Source of the DNA: Closterium sp. NIES-65
Taxonomy: Eukaryota; Streptophyta; Zygnematophyceae; Desmidiales; Closteriaceae
Assembly (NCBI GenBank): GCA_948144175.1
Contig: CANXME010000228.1
Coordinates: forward strand, 58,645-122,644
Length of the DNA: 64,000 bases
Direction of reading: 5' to 3'
The notes under the pieces are model-generated. The model was not told where the DNA came from and made no database searches. It saw only the letters and a program-made list of their open reading frames with translations. The position numbers were made by a program, and so were the translations under genes. Shown here one piece after another: positions 22,184 through 34,222 of this stretch (its first letter is position 1; each line of letters begins with the position of its first letter).

Positions 22184-22313
22184 TGTCAGATTATTATAGC
22201 TGATGCATGTTTGTAGGCTATAGTGGGGTAGCACATATGGGTTACAGTTTGCTAGGGTTGTATTTGTACCCAACTCTGACTTAGTCAATTCATTCCTGTT
22301 CATTCCTTTCACA
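22184..22313 (+). repeat. 5' LTR of element D
   Basis: TGTCAGATTATTATAGCTG ... CCTTTCACA. It has one difference from the 3' LTR (gggtta versus ggggta). Confidence 0.97.
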
Positions 22314-22327
22314 TGGTATAGAGCGGG
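22314..22327 (+). promoter_or_regulatory. Primer binding site, element D
   Basis: tggtatagagcggg follows the LTR directly and is identical to the PBS of element C. Confidence 0.8.
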
Positions 22328-23303
22328 TTCCCTGTGGGAACTTCGCCTAGGGCCCACCGAAGCGCGCCCCGAGGCGCGCGATCCTTTTTTTTTAGCGACC
22401 CCCCCCCGAGTCGCCCTTCCCCTGCGGCCCCGCCGCCCTTCGTTCGCGGCCCCGCCGTCCAGTCGCGGCCCCGCCCTTACGTCGCGGCCCCGCCCTTACG
22501 TCGCGGCCCCGCCACTAAGTCGCGGCCCTGCCACTAAGACGCGGCCCCGCCACCCAGTCGCGGCCCCGCCGCCTACTCGGTCGCGGCCTCGCCGCCTGCT
22601 AAGACGCGGCCCCGCCGCCTGCTAAGACGCGGCCCCGCCGCCTGCTCAGCCGCGGCCCCGCCGCCCTCTACGACGCGGCCTCCGCCGCCTGCAGACGCCG
22701 CGGCCTCCGCCGCCTGCTCAGCCGCGACCCCGCCGCCCTCTACGACGCGGCCTCCGCCGCCTGCTCAGCCGCGGCCCTGCCGCCTCCTACGACGCGGCCC
22801 CGCAGCCTGCTCAGCCGCGGGTGCTTCCAGCGGCCCTCCGCTGCATCCTGACGGCCCGCCGCTGCACCCTGCGGCCCCGCCACTGCGCCTGTCCCGGCTC
22901 CGCCACTGCACCCTGACGGCCCCGCCGTCCCCTGTCTCGGCCCCACTGCTGCACCCTGACGGCCCCGCCGTCCCTTGTCCCGGCCCCGCCACTACACTGC
23001 AGCCGAGCCGCCCAGCAGCAGCCGAGCCGCCCAACAACAGCCGAGCCGCCCATCAGCAGCCGAGCCGCCCAGCAGCAGCCGAGCCGCCCAGCAGCAGCCG
23101 AACCGCCCAGCAGCAGCCGAGCCGCCCAGCAGCAGCCGAGCCGCCCGGTACCTGAGCCGCCCGAGCCGCCCGAGCCGCCCGAGCCGCCCGAGCCGCCCGA
23201 GTCGCCCGAGCCGCCCGAGCCGCCCGAGCCGCCCGAGCAGCCCGAGCCGCCTGCTGCTGACCTACCCGACTCTCCCATCCCGGTGAGACTTTCAGCTGCT
23301 GCC
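22328..23303 (+). repeat. Leader of element D: hairpin, T-tract, GC minisatellite
   Basis: Hairpin GCGCGCC/GGCGCGC with loop CCGA (22362-22379) is followed by T9 (22385-22393). Then come a gtcgcggccccgcc minisatellite and GAGCCGCCC / AGCAGCC repeats up to gag. All frames across it are by-products of the repeats. Confidence 0.85.
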
Positions 23304-26300
23304 ATGGCCACCCCCAATGTTCTCACTTTTGACACTGAGGGGAGGGCCATTGACTTTGCCGTCTGGATCGAGGACCTGCAGCTGTACTTACTGTGTGATG
23401 CGGTAGATGAGGTCTCTCTTTTTGACTTTGTCTCTGGCGCTGTCCCTGCCCCGCCTGCTGATGCTGACTCTGCCGTTCGCTCCAAGTGGGCGACCCGCGA
23501 TGCTGCTGCACGTCTTGCTGTGCGTCGCCACCTCCCTTCCTCTGAGCGTGCCCACTTTAGTCAGTGCAAGACCGCTCAGGCCTTGTACGACGCTGTAGTT
23601 GCGCGCTACTCCTCCCCTTCCTCCGCTACCCTTAGCCGCCTCATGCTACCGTTTCTCTTCCCTGACCTCGCTTCCTTTCCCACTGTCGCTGACCTCGTTA
23701 CCCACCTCCGCGCTAGTGACACCCGCTACCGCGCTGCCCTTCCTGCTGAGTTCCGCGCTGCGAACCCTCCTCCCATGTACATCACTCTCTACTTTCTCGT
23801 CACCCGTCTCCCTGAGTCCCTTCGTGTCGTTAGGGACCAGTTTCTCTCTGTCTGTCCCACCACTCTCACTGTCGACCTCCTTGAGGAGTCCCTGCTAGCG
23901 GCTGAGAAGAGTATTGTCGCTGTAGGGGCCTCTCGGGGTGACCCTCGCACCCCCATCTTTGAGGGGTGTGGTCCCTCCCCCCTGCTGCCCTCTGTCGCCT
24001 CTGCCGCTGCGGCCGACCTCGTTGGTTTTGAGTCGGTCGGCACGGCGTCTGCCCCCAGTGGCAGACGCCGCGCTGGCAAGGGCAAGGGAGGCAAGGGAGC
24101 GGGTGGAGCCAGAGGGGGCGGTGGAGGAGGCGGTGGGGGTGGAGGGGGGAGTGGGGGTGGCGGGGGGGGTGGTGGCGGGAGTGGAGGTAGTAGTGGCGGC
24201 GGTGGAGGCTGAGGTGGCGGCGGAGGTGGTAGCGGAGGAGGCGGTGGGAGCGGTGGGAGCGACGGTCCTGGTGGGGGAGGTGGCGGTGGCGACGGGGGTG
24301 GCGGTGGAGGCGGGGGTGGCGGTGGAGGAGGGAGTCGGAGTGGCTCGTCCCAGCGGAGCAGCTCTGGGGGTGGTCAGCGCCAGCAGCAGCAGCAGCAGCC
24401 GCAGCAGCAGCCGCAGCAGCAGCAGCGCTCTCGCACCGTCCCCGGCCCTCAGCAGCTCCGTGAGTGGTACTTGCTGCGTCAGCGCGGTGGTGCGCTTGGT
24501 CCCTGCCCCTACGTTCTTCGCACTGGTGACCGTGCAGGGGAGAGGTGTGGAGGCGCCCACACAGCCTGTCGCTGCTTTGGCCGCCTGACCGACGCCTGGC
24601 GTCAGCAGTTTCCGGAGGCCGCTGAGATCCCCCGCTGGGGAGAGCTGTCTAGGGCTGGTGTAGCTATTTATGATCTTGATTTTGATGCTATTCTCTCTGC
24701 TATGTATGCTGTGACTGGTAGTGATGAGGATGACTGTTACCGGTGTTTCCCGCCCGGCCCGGGCATTGGTACTGCCGCGTCAGGTACTGGTGAGGCTGCT
24801 GCTCTAGGTGCCAGTGCGTCTGTGCTTTCAGGTACTGGTGAGTCCGCCCTCTCAGGTGCTGTGTCGGCTTCGGCCTCTCACACCTTCACCCTTGACTCTG
24901 GAGCGTCTCGCTCCTTCTTTAGGGACCGCACCACTCTCACGCCGCTGAGTCGGCCTGTTGCGGTGTCCCTGGCGGACCCCTCTGGGGGGCCTGTCCTGTC
25001 TCGCTTCTCCACTGTCCTCCCGTGTCCGGCGGCCCCCTCTGGCACCCTGACTGGTCTCTACCTCCCCTCGTTCTCGACGAACTTGGTGAGTGGTGCTGAC
25101 CTCCAGGATGCAGGTGTCCACCAGTTCACCCCTGCTCGTCAGCGGGTGACCCACTGTACGGAGGCGGATACAGGTCGCCACCTGGCTACGTTTACACGTC
25201 GGCCGGGGTCGAGCCTGTACACACTGACCACTGCTTCTCCTCCAGGTACTGCGTCTGGTAGGGTCCCTTCGTCTGGTCAGGTGTTTGCTGCAGCGTCCAG
25301 GTCTGGTCCTGAGTCTGCCCCTTGTTCGTGTCGTCGTCTGTCTCACGAGACCCTCCTCTGGCACCACCGCCTTGGCCACCCCTCTCTGCTTCGGCTCAGA
25401 GGCATGGCCTCGCGGGTCCTTGTGTCTGGTCTTCCCCGGTCCCTCCCTCCCCTTCCTCCGGGCCCTGGCCCTGCCTGTGTCCCCTGTGTCGAGGGGCGCC
25501 AGCGTGCTGCCCCTCACTCCTCCCAGTTTCCTCCGACAGAGGCCCCGTTGCAGACGCTTCACATGGACGTGTGGGGCCCAGCCCGCGTCCGTGGACAAGG
25601 TCAGGAGCACTACTTCCTGCTGGTGGTTGACGACTACTCGCGTTACACCACGGTCTTCCCCTTGCGCAGCAAGGGTGAGGTCACTCAGGTGTTGATCGAC
25701 TGGATCCGCGCAGCTCGTCTTCAGCTTCGGAGAAGCTTTGGCTCTGACTTCCCTGTTTTGCGTCTGCACTCGGACAGAGGCGGAGAGTTCTCCTCTGCCC
25801 TCCTGAGTGCCTACTGTCGTGTGCGAGGCATCCGTCAGACCTTCACGCTTCCGGACTCACCACAGTAGAATGGGATCGCTGAGCGCCGCATTGGCATGGT
25901 CATGGACGTCGCTCGTACGTCCATGATGCATGCGGCTGCTCCCCATTTTCTGTGGCCGTTTGCGGTCAGGTACGCTGCGCACCAGATCAACCTCCACCCC
26001 AGGGTCTCTCGACCGGAGACCTCCCCAGCTCTGTTGTGGACGGGGAAGGTTGGCGATGCGTCGGCGTTCCGGGTCTGGGGATCTCGGGCGTTTGTTCGCG
26101 ACCTGTCTGCGGACAAGCTGTCCCCTCGTGCTTCTCCCTGCGTCTTCCTCGGGTTCCCCCCCGACGCCCCTGGGTGGCAGTTTTACCACCCCACCTCTCG
26201 ACGTGTTCTGTCCTCCCAGGACGTCACGTTCGACGAGTCGGTACCCTACTACCGCCTCTTCCCCTACCGCACTCCGTCCCTCCCCCCACCCCCGCTCTTC

Positions 26301-29273
26301 TTGGTACCAGGTCCCCCCCCGGTAGTCCCCCTCCCCCCTCAGGGTCCTGCCCCTTCAGGTGTGTCTCAGGTAGACGCGGTCGAGCCTGTCGAGGTCACTG
26401 GTGACTCTGGTGCTGCTGCGGGAGCTGAGCCTGGGGGTGCGGAGTCTAGGGGTGCTGAGCCTGGAGGTGCTGAGCCTGGGGGTGCGGAGTCTGGGGGTGC
26501 TGGGCCTCGGGGTGCTGAGCCTGGGGGTGCTGTGCCTGGGGGTGCTGAGCCTGGGGGTGCTGTGCCTGGGGGTGCTGTGTCTGGGGGTACTGAGCCTGGG
26601 GGTGCTGAGCCTGGAGGTGCTGAGCCTGGAGGTGCCGAGCCTGGAGGTGCTGTGCCTGGGGGTGCTTCGTCTCGCCGGGAGCCGCTCTCTCCACAGGAGC
26701 TGCGTGAGTGGTTTGCCCGGCGCTGGAGGCGTGCCGCTGGTGCTGGTGGTTCTTCGGCTGCGGAGGGCGCTGCTGCCACGCGACCTGGCGGTGCTCGTCC
26801 TGTGGGTGCTGGAGCTGCTGGGTCTGAGGGTTCTCCTGGAGCTGGTCCTGCTGAGGACGTTGGCGCTGAGCCTGCGGTTGGTGGTCCGACTGACGGTGCT
26901 CTTGGTGCTGCTGCTGGAGGTTCTGGAGCTTCTGGTGGTTCTGCTGGAGGTGCTGCTGGAGTGGGTGCTCCGGCCGGAGCTGCTGGTTCTGTTCCTGCTG
27001 TTTCTGGCGTCGCCGCGCGGTCTCGACCGTACTTCGTTCCGCTCCTGGAGCAGGTTCTTGGTCTTGCTCCTACTCCTCCTCCCTTAGAGGGTCCGCAGCC
27101 TGTCCGGTCACAGCCACAGCTAGAGCCTGCCTCCCCTTTCCCTGCTCCTTCTCCCTACGCTGGTCCGACAAGAGGCCTTACTGAGCGTCGTGAGCCTGCG
27201 TCTCGTCCTGCGTCGCCTGTTCGTACTGAGCGCGCTAGTGGTCGCGGGTCGCGTCAGCGTCCTCCTCCTGTCCCTGGCACGCACCGGATGTCACTGCGTC
27301 CGTCCACTGCTCCTCTGCGTGCCCCTTTGCCTTCTCCTCCTGCTTCCTCTCTTCCTGCTCTTGCCGACCCGGAGTCGGACTCTCTTCGTGCTGCCAGTCC
27401 TACTGTCACGCGTCTCCTTGCTACTGCTGTCACTGACCCTTCCTTCGAGTCGTCTGCTGCGTCTGCCCTTGTCACTGAGCTTGTCGACTTTGCTGCGCGC
27501 TGTCGTCTAGACTACGCTGCTCGTCTTGTCGCTGAGTCAGAGTCCGCCTGTCCTCCGTCCGTCGGGGGTGAGTGTGCCCTTGGCACGGACGTCCTAGAGG
27601 ACAGGCAGGAGGAGTTCCAGTGTCTAGCCGCTGCTTCACCTCGTCTCGCGTCTGTACTGCTAGCCCCTGAGGGAGACCCGGATGCACTAGACATCCCGAC
27701 TCCGCGTTCTTACGCGGAGGCCGTAGAGGGTCCCTACTCCTCTCAATGGCAGGCAGCTATGGATGCAGAGATGGCTTCCTGGAAGTCCACAGGCACCTAC
27801 GTTGACGCGGTTCCCCCTCCTGGGGCGAACATCGTCAGTGGCATGTGGATCTTCAGGGTGAAGCGGCCGCCGGGCTCGCCGCCTGTCTTCAAGGCGCGCT
27901 ACGTGGCTCGTGGCTTCAGTCAGCGGCAAGGAGTTGACTACTTTCAGACCTTCTCTCCCACCCCGAAGATGACCACTCTTCAGGTGCTGCTGCACATTGC
28001 CGCTCAGCGCGACTACGAGCTTCACTCTCTCGACTTCAGCACTGCGTTCCTGCAGGGTAGCCTGCACGAGGAGATCTGGCTGCGCCGTCCGCCTGGCTTC
28101 ACTGGGACTTTCCCTCCTGGCACCCAGTGGAGCCTCCGACGGCCAGTCTACGGTCTCCGCCAGGCACCGCGTGAGTGGCACGACACACTGAGGACTACGC
28201 TTGCGGCTCTTGGGTTTGCTCCTTCTACTGCTGACCCGTCGCTGTTTCTTCGCACCGACGCTTCCCTGCCGCCGTTCTACATCCTCGTGTACATCGACGA
28301 CTTGGTCTTTGCCACAGCGGACACTGCTGGACTCGCCTACGTGAAGTCCGAGCTGCTGAAGAGACACACGTGCACAGACCTGGGTGAACTGCGCAGCTAC
28401 CTTGGCTTGCAGATCACTCGGGACAGAGCACGCCGCACCATTACCCTGACTCAGTCACACATGGTGCAGCAGGTCCTTCAGCGCTTCGGCTTCACGTACT
28501 CCTCGCCTCAGGCCACTCCTCTGCCTACTCGCCACTCACTCTCAGCTCTGCCTTCGGATGAGTCCGTAGAGTCGAGTGGTCCGTATGCAGAGCTTGTTGG
28601 CTGCCTCATGTACCTGATGACCTGCACACGACCTGACCTTGCATACCCTCTGAGCATCCTTGCACGCTATGTTGCTCCTGGGAGACACCGACCAGAGCAC
28701 ATGGCTGCAGCGAAGAGGGTATTGCGCTACCTGTGCAGTACGTCGGGCATGGGGCTAGTGCTTGGAGGGCGGAGTCCAGTGGTCCTTACTAAGCACGCAG
28801 ACGCTTCTTGGGCTGACGACCAGGCTACGCAGCGGTCGTCACAGGGTTACACCTTCAGCCTTGGTTCCGGCTCTGTCTCGTGGCGGTCTACTCGCTCGTC
28901 TTCGGTTCTCGGCTCCAGTTGTGAGGCTGAGATCTACGCCGGGGCCATGGCTGCACAGGAGCTTCGCTGGCTCACCTACCTGCTGACTGACCTTGGAGAG
29001 CTGCCTCGTTCTCCTCCAGTGCTGTACGTAGACAACAAGGCCATGTTGGCCTTGTGTCGAGAGCAGCGCTTGGAGCACAGAACGAAGCACATTGCTCTCC
29101 GCTACTTCCTTGCTCGTGAGCTGCAGCAGCGTGGTCAGTTGCGACTTGCTTACGTGGCCTTTGAGGCCAACACTGCTGATGTGTTCACCAAGGCACTTGC
29201 GCCTTGCGACCATCAGCGCTTTTGTACCCAGCTGGGTCTTGTACCTGTCTTGCCTCACTTGCTCTCTTCTTGA
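23304..29273 (+). pseudogene. Element D gag-pol with two stop codons
   Basis: It starts MATPNVLTFDTEGRAIDF. All domains are present in the copia order: Gag, Gly linker, Gln run, C-x13-C-x3-H-x4-C, protease DSGAS, GAG-pre-integrase, integrase, GGAEP linker repeat (26413-26667), [16 protein letters not shown] with YIDD (28287-28300; YVDD in the others), RNase H. In-frame TGA at 24210-24212 replaces a Gly codon in the Gly linker. TAG at 25866-25868 replaces the second Gln of PQQNG next to the integrase catalytic Glu. The stop is TGA at 29271-29273. No frameshift was found. Confidence 0.9.
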
Positions 29274-29471
29274 CTTTACTTGTACTTTGACATATATATA
29301 CCTGCTCTTGCTTGTTTAGTTTTATATATATGTCTGTACTCCTGCATGTGAACTGGCCTCTGGCCTTGCTCTTGTGCTCGGACTGTGTGGTGACTTTGTG
29401 ATCCACCCTGAGCTTGCTTTGCTTTGCTTTGCTTGACTGGTCTTGTGACCCCTTGTTCTCCCCCACTTTGC

Positions 29472-29482
29472 CTATGGGGGTG
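29472..29482 (+). promoter_or_regulatory. Polypurine tract, element D
   Basis: ctatgggggtg directly before the 3' LTR. Confidence 0.8.
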
Positions 29483-29612
29483 TGTCAGATTATTATAGCT
29501 GATGCATGTTTGTAGGCTATAGTGGGGTAGCACATATGGGGTACAGTTTGCTAGGGTTGTATTTGTACCCAACTCTGACTTAGTCAATTCATTCCTGTTC
29601 ATTCCTTTCACA
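29483..29612 (+). repeat. 3' LTR of element D
   Basis: It pairs with 22184-22313 (129 of 130 identical) and is followed by TSD cggac. Confidence 0.97.
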
Positions 29613-29617
29613 CGGAC

Positions 29618-32600
29618 TCCCCGCAGCAAAATGGGATTGCTGAGTGCCGCATTGGCATGGTCATGGACGTCGCTCGTACGTCTATGATGCATGCGGCTGC
29701 CCCCCATTTTCTGTGGCCGTTTGCGGTCAGCTACGCGGCGCATCAGATCAACCTTTACCCCAGAGTCTCCAGGACGGAGACCTCCCCAGCCTTGCTGTGG
29801 ACGGGGAAGGTTGGCGATGCGTCGGCGTTCCGGGTCTGGGGATCTCGGGCGTTTGTCCGCGACTTGTCTGCGGACAAGCTGTCCCCTCGCGCTGCTCCCT
29901 GCGTCTTCCTGGGGTTTCCCCCCGACGCCCCTGGGTGGCAGTTCTACCACCCCACCTCTCGACGTGTTCTGTCCTCCCAGGACGTCACGTTCGACGAGTC
30001 GGTACCCTACTACCGCCTCTTCCCCTACCGCACTCCGTCCCTCCCCCCACCCCCGCTCTTCTTGGTACCAGGTCCCCCCCCGGTAGACCCCCTCCCCCCT
30101 CAGGGTCCTGCCCCTTCAGGTGTGTCCCAGGTAGACGCGGTCGAGCCTGTCGAGGTCACTGGTGACTCTGGTGCTGCTGCGGGAGCTGAGCCTGGGGGTG
30201 TGGAGCCTGGGGGTGCTGCGCCTGGGGGTGCGGAGCCTGGGGGTGCTGAGCCTGGGGGTGCTGAGCCTCGGGGTGCTGAGCCTGGGGGTGCTGAGCCTGG
30301 GGGTGCTGAGCCTGGGGGTGCTGAGCCTGGGGGTGTTGAGCCTGGGGGTACTGAGCCTGGGGGTGCTGTGCCTGGGGGTGCTGTGCCTGGGGGTGCTGAG
30401 CCTGGGGGTGCTTCGTCTCGCCGGGAGCCACTCTCCCCACAGGAGCTGCGTGAGTGGTTTGCCAGGCGTTGGAGGCGTGCTGCTGGTGCTGGTGGTTCTT
30501 CGGCTGCAGAGGGTACTGCTGCCGCGCGTCCCGGCGGTGCTCGTCCTGTGGGTGCTGGAGCTGCTGGGTCTGAGGGTTCTCTTGGAGCTGGTGCTGCTGA
30601 GGGTGTTGGCGCTGAGACTGCCGCTGGCGGTCCGACCGACAGTGCTCCTGGTGCTGCTGCTGGAGGTTCTGGAGCTACTGGAGGTGCTGCTGGAGGTGCT
30701 GTAGGAGTGGGTGCTCCTTCTGGGGGTACTGGTGCTGTTCCTGCTGTTTCTGGCGTTGCCACGCGGCCCCGACCGTACTTCGTTCCGCTCCTGCAGCAGG
30801 TTCTTGGTCTTACACCTCCTCCTCCCTTAGAGGGTCCACAGCCTGTCCAGTCACAGCCACAGCTACAGCCTGCCTCCCCTTTGCCTGCTCCTTCTCCCTA
30901 CGCTGGTCCGACTGGAGGTCTTACTGAGCGTCGTGAGTCTGCGTCTCGTCCTGCGTCGCCTGTTCGTACTGCGCGCCCTAGTGGTCGCGGGTCGCGTCAG
31001 CGTCCTCCTCCTGTCCCTGGCACGCACCGGATGTCACTGCGTCCGTCCACTGCTCCTCTGCGTGCCCCTTTGCCTTCTCCTCCTGCTTCCTCTCTTCCTG
31101 CTCTTGCCGACCCGGAGTCGGACTCTCTTCGTGCTGCCAGTCCTACTGTCACGCGTCTCCTTGCTACTGCTGTCACTGACCCTTCCTTCGAGTCGTCTGC
31201 TGCGTCTGCCCTTGTCACTGAGCTTGTCGACTTTGCTGCGCGCTGTCGTCTAGACTACGCTGCCAGTCTTATCGCTGAGTCTGAGTCTGCCTCTCCTCCG
31301 TCCGTCGGGGGTGAGTGTGCCCTCGGCACGGACGTCCTTGAGGACAGGCAGGAGGAGTTCGAGTGTCTGGCCGCCGCTTCACCTCATCTCGCGTCTGTAC
31401 TGCTAGCCCCTGAGGGAGACCCGGATGCACCAGACATCCCGACTCCGCGCTCTTACGCGGAGGCGATAGAGGGTCCCTACTCCTCTTAGTGGCAGGCAGC
31501 TATGGATGCAGAGATGGCTTCCTGGAAGTCCACAGGCACCTACGTCGACGCTGTTCCCCCTCCTGGGGCGAACATCGTCAGTGGCATGTGGATTTTCAGG
31601 GTGAAGCGGCCGCCGGGTTCTCCGCCTGTCTTCAAGGCGCGTTACGTGGCTCGTGGCTTCAGTCAGCGGCAGGGGGTTGACTACTTTCAGACCTTCTCCC
31701 CCACCCCGAAGATGACCACTCTTCGGGTTCTGCTGCACGTTGCTGCTCACCGTGACTACGAGCTGCACTCTCTCGACTTCAGCACTGCTTTCTTGCAGGG
31801 CAGCCTGCACGAGGAGATCTGGCTGCGTCGCCCACCTGGCTTCACTAGGTCCTTCCCTCCTGGTACTCAGTGGAGTCTCCGGCGTCCAGTCTACGGTCTC
31901 CGCCAGGCGCCACGTGAGTGGCACGACACACTGAGGACTACGCTCGCGGCACTTGGGTTTGCTCCTTCTACTGCCGACCCGTCGCTGTTTCTGCGCACCG
32001 ACACCTCTCTGCCGCCGTTCTACATCCTCGTGTACGTCGACGACTTGGTCTTTGCCACAGCTGACACTGCTGGACTCGCCTACGTGAAGTCCGAGCTGCA
32101 GAAGAGACACATGTGCACTGACCTGGGTGAACTGCGTAGCTACCTTGGCTTGCAGATCACCCGGGACAGAGCACGCCGCACCATTACCCTGACTCAGTCA
32201 CACATGGTGCAGCAGGTCCTTCAGCGCTTCGGCTTCACGTACTCCTCGCCTCAGGCCACTCCTCTGCCTACTCGCCACTCGCTCTCAGCTCTGCCTTTGG
32301 ATGAGTCCGTAGAGTCGAGTGGCCCGTTTGCAGAGCTTGTTGGCTGCCTCATGTACCTGATGACCTGCACACGACCTGACCTTGCATACCCTCTTAGCAT
32401 TCTCGCACGCTATGTTGCTCCTGGGAGACACCGACCAGAGCACATGGCTGCAGCGAAGAGGGTATTGTGCTACTTGTGCAGTACGTCGGGCATGGGGCTA
32501 GTGCTTGGAGGGCGCAGTCCAGTGGTCCTCACTGGGCATGCGGACGCTTCTTGGGCTGACGACCAGGCTACGCAGCGGTCGTCACAGGGTTACACCTTCA

Positions 32601-33016
32601 GCCTTGGTTCCGGCTCTGTCTCGTGGCGGGCTACCCGCTCGTCTTCTGTTCTCGGCTCCAGTTGTGAGGCTGAGATCTACGCTGGGGCTATGGCTGCACA
32701 GGAGTTACGCTGGCTCACCTACCTGCTGACCGACCTTGGAGAGCCGCCTCGTTCTCCTCCAGTCTTGTACGTAGACAACAAGGCCATGCTGGCCTTGTGT
32801 CGAGAGCAGGGACTGGAGCACAGGACGAAGCACATTGCTCTCCGCTACTTCCTTGCTCGTGAGCTACAGCAGCGTGGACAGTTGCGACTTGCGTACGTGG
32901 CCTCTGAGGCCAACACTGCTGATGTCTTCACCAAGGCACTTGCGCCTTGTGATCATCAGCGTTGTTGCACGCAGTTGGGTCTTGTGCCTGTCTTGCCTCA
33001 CTTGCTCACTTCTTGA
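29618..33016 (+). pseudogene. Element A pol, part 3 (end of integrase, RT, RNase H)
   Basis: It resumes in frame after element D with SPQQNGIAECRIGMV, where Cys replaces the Arg of the usual AERRIG. A GGAEP-type pentapeptide array (30187-30413) and [14 protein letters not shown] form the linker to RT. TAG at 31487-31489 replaces the Gln of SSQWQAAMDAEM at the start of RT. RT keeps FSTAFLQGSL and YVDD; RNase H keeps GHADASW, SCEAEIYAG and ANTADVFTKAL. Stop TGA at 33014-33016. Apart from the nested insertions this TAG is the only break seen in A. Confidence 0.9.
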
Positions 33017-33217
33017 CCTTGCTTGTACCTTCACCTATATATACTCTTGCTCTTGCTTACTTGACTCTTGTATATCTCTATATATGATCTTGCATGTGAA
33101 CTGGCCTTCTGGCCTTTGAACTTGTGCTCGGAATGTGTGGTGACTTTGTGATCCACCCTGAGCTTTGCTTTGCTTTGCTTGACTGGTCTTGTGACCCCTT
33201 GTTCTCCCCCACTTTGC

Positions 33218-33228
33218 CTATGGGGGTG
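33218..33228 (+). promoter_or_regulatory. Polypurine tract, element A
   Basis: ctatgggggtg directly before the 3' LTR. Confidence 0.8.
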
Positions 33229-33360
33229 TGTCAGAACATTATAGCTTACATATTTGTGTAGGCTATAGTGGGGTATCCCATAGGGGGTACAACCCAATTA
33301 GGGTTTCCTATTTGTACTCACTTCGTTCATAGTCATTCCATTCTCGTTCACTTCTTCTAA
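33229..33360 (+). repeat. 3' LTR of element A
   Basis: It pairs with 11401-11532 (130 of 132). It ends CTAA where the others end CTCA, so the terminal CA is mutated. It is followed by ctaag. Confidence 0.93.
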
Positions 33361-34085
33361 CTAAGTACTGTCGAACATCCCGGGAGCACCTCTTGTCGAA
33401 CATCACATTTGAGTTTTCGTCGAAGAAAAAATATTTGCCGTGAATTCGAAATGTTGTCGAAGGCGATACACCCTTTTAATGCCAACCAAGGCTCTGTCGA
33501 AGACAGGAAATTGCAGAACTGAAGTGTTAACGCCCTTCCTTCGAGAATTGATACATTTTCGACGGAAATACCCCTTCCGTCGAGAACAAAATTTTTGCAC
33601 ATTTTCGACGGAAATACCCCTTTCGTCGAGAATGGTATATTATTTTTAGGGCCTTAACTTGGCTGATATTTGAGTTACGAAACACTGTGTAGGCGATTCC
33701 CTGGCGACTTGCCACGGGGTGTAACCAGTGTTGTCGGGGATGCACGGTGCTCGACGGCAATTGGCCAATGTCCGTCGAGCACTGTTCGACAAATGTCCCC
33801 GAAATTGCAACAGTACGGCCGACATATATATTGGCATAAGAATACGACATTGAACCCGCGGGTTTCTGCGGGTTTTTTTTGCCTGGTCAGTCTGGAATTT
33901 CCGGGGGCCCGGAGGGATTCCGCGGGTTTTTCGTTTTGCCTCAATTCCCTTTGCGCCAGGGCGGGCGGGGCGGCATGTGATGACGTCACCCGTGTGTATA
34001 TAATTGGCAAATGCTTTCGGGAAAATATGCCACACGTAATCAACAAGGGTCTCGATAATATGTTTGGTAAAAAAAAAAAACGGGT
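33361..34085. other. GTCGA/TCGAC-dense host DNA, right part
   Basis: This is the right half of the locus split by A. About 12 GTCGA/TCGAC words occur in the first 430 bp. A 34-bp unit with TTCGACGGAA...CCGTCGAGAA occurs twice (33553-33586 and 33599-33632, one difference). A hairpin lies at 33747-33782. The stretch 33855-33930 repeats gcgggttt. No gene is recognised. Confidence 0.65.
33747..33782. repeat. Hairpin with 11-bp perfect arms
   Basis: GTGCTCGACGG (33747-33757) pairs with CCGTCGAGCAC (33772-33782). The loop contains the palindrome ATTGGCCAAT. Outside it, ttgtcgggga and tccccgaa can extend the stem after a bulge. Confidence 0.8.
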
Positions 34086-34090
34086 ACGGT

Positions 34091-34222
34091 TGTCAGAACA
34101 TTATAGCTTACTTGTTTGTGTAGGCTATAGTGGGGTATCCCATAGGGGGTACAACCCAGTTAGGGTTTCCTATTTGTACTCACTTCGTTCATAGTCATTT
34201 CATTCTCGTTCATATCTTCTCA
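34091..34222 (+). repeat. 5' LTR of element B
   Basis: TGTCAGAACATTATAGC ... CATATCTTCTCA, identical to the 3' LTR. Confidence 0.98.

Larger units (their letters stand above)
22184..29612 (+). mobile_element. Ty1/copia element D, nested in A
   Basis: The 130-bp LTRs differ at one position; TSD cggac is at 22179-22183 and 29613-29617. The element is 7429 bp with full-length gag-pol broken by two in-frame stops. Its LTR sequence (TGTCAGATTATTATAGC...) marks a third LTR subfamily beside those of A/B/E and C. Confidence 0.95.
11401..33360 (+). mobile_element. Ty1/copia element A (outer), carrying nested elements C and D
   Basis: Element A is bounded by 132-bp LTRs that differ at two positions. 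The flanks read ttaag (11396-11400) and ctaag (33361-33365), a TSD with one change. Without C (plus its TSD copy, 6981 bp) and D (plus its TSD copy, 7434 bp) the element is about 7.5 kb, the size of B and E. The order Gag, protease, integrase, RT, RNase H identifies Ty1/copia. C interrupts the integrase domain just after its first catalytic Asp; D interrupts it just before the catalytic Glu. The parts of pol join in one frame, broken only by a TAG at 31487-31489. The LTR divergence and the mutated TSD make it the oldest of the six elements. Confidence 0.95.

Noticed and set aside
9945-33960. Possible terminal inverted or direct repeats of a larger element, from gcgggtttt..ggagggatt text near 9970 and 33900
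   Set aside because: Similarity is limited to short GC-rich words; no consistent ends or TSD could be aligned.
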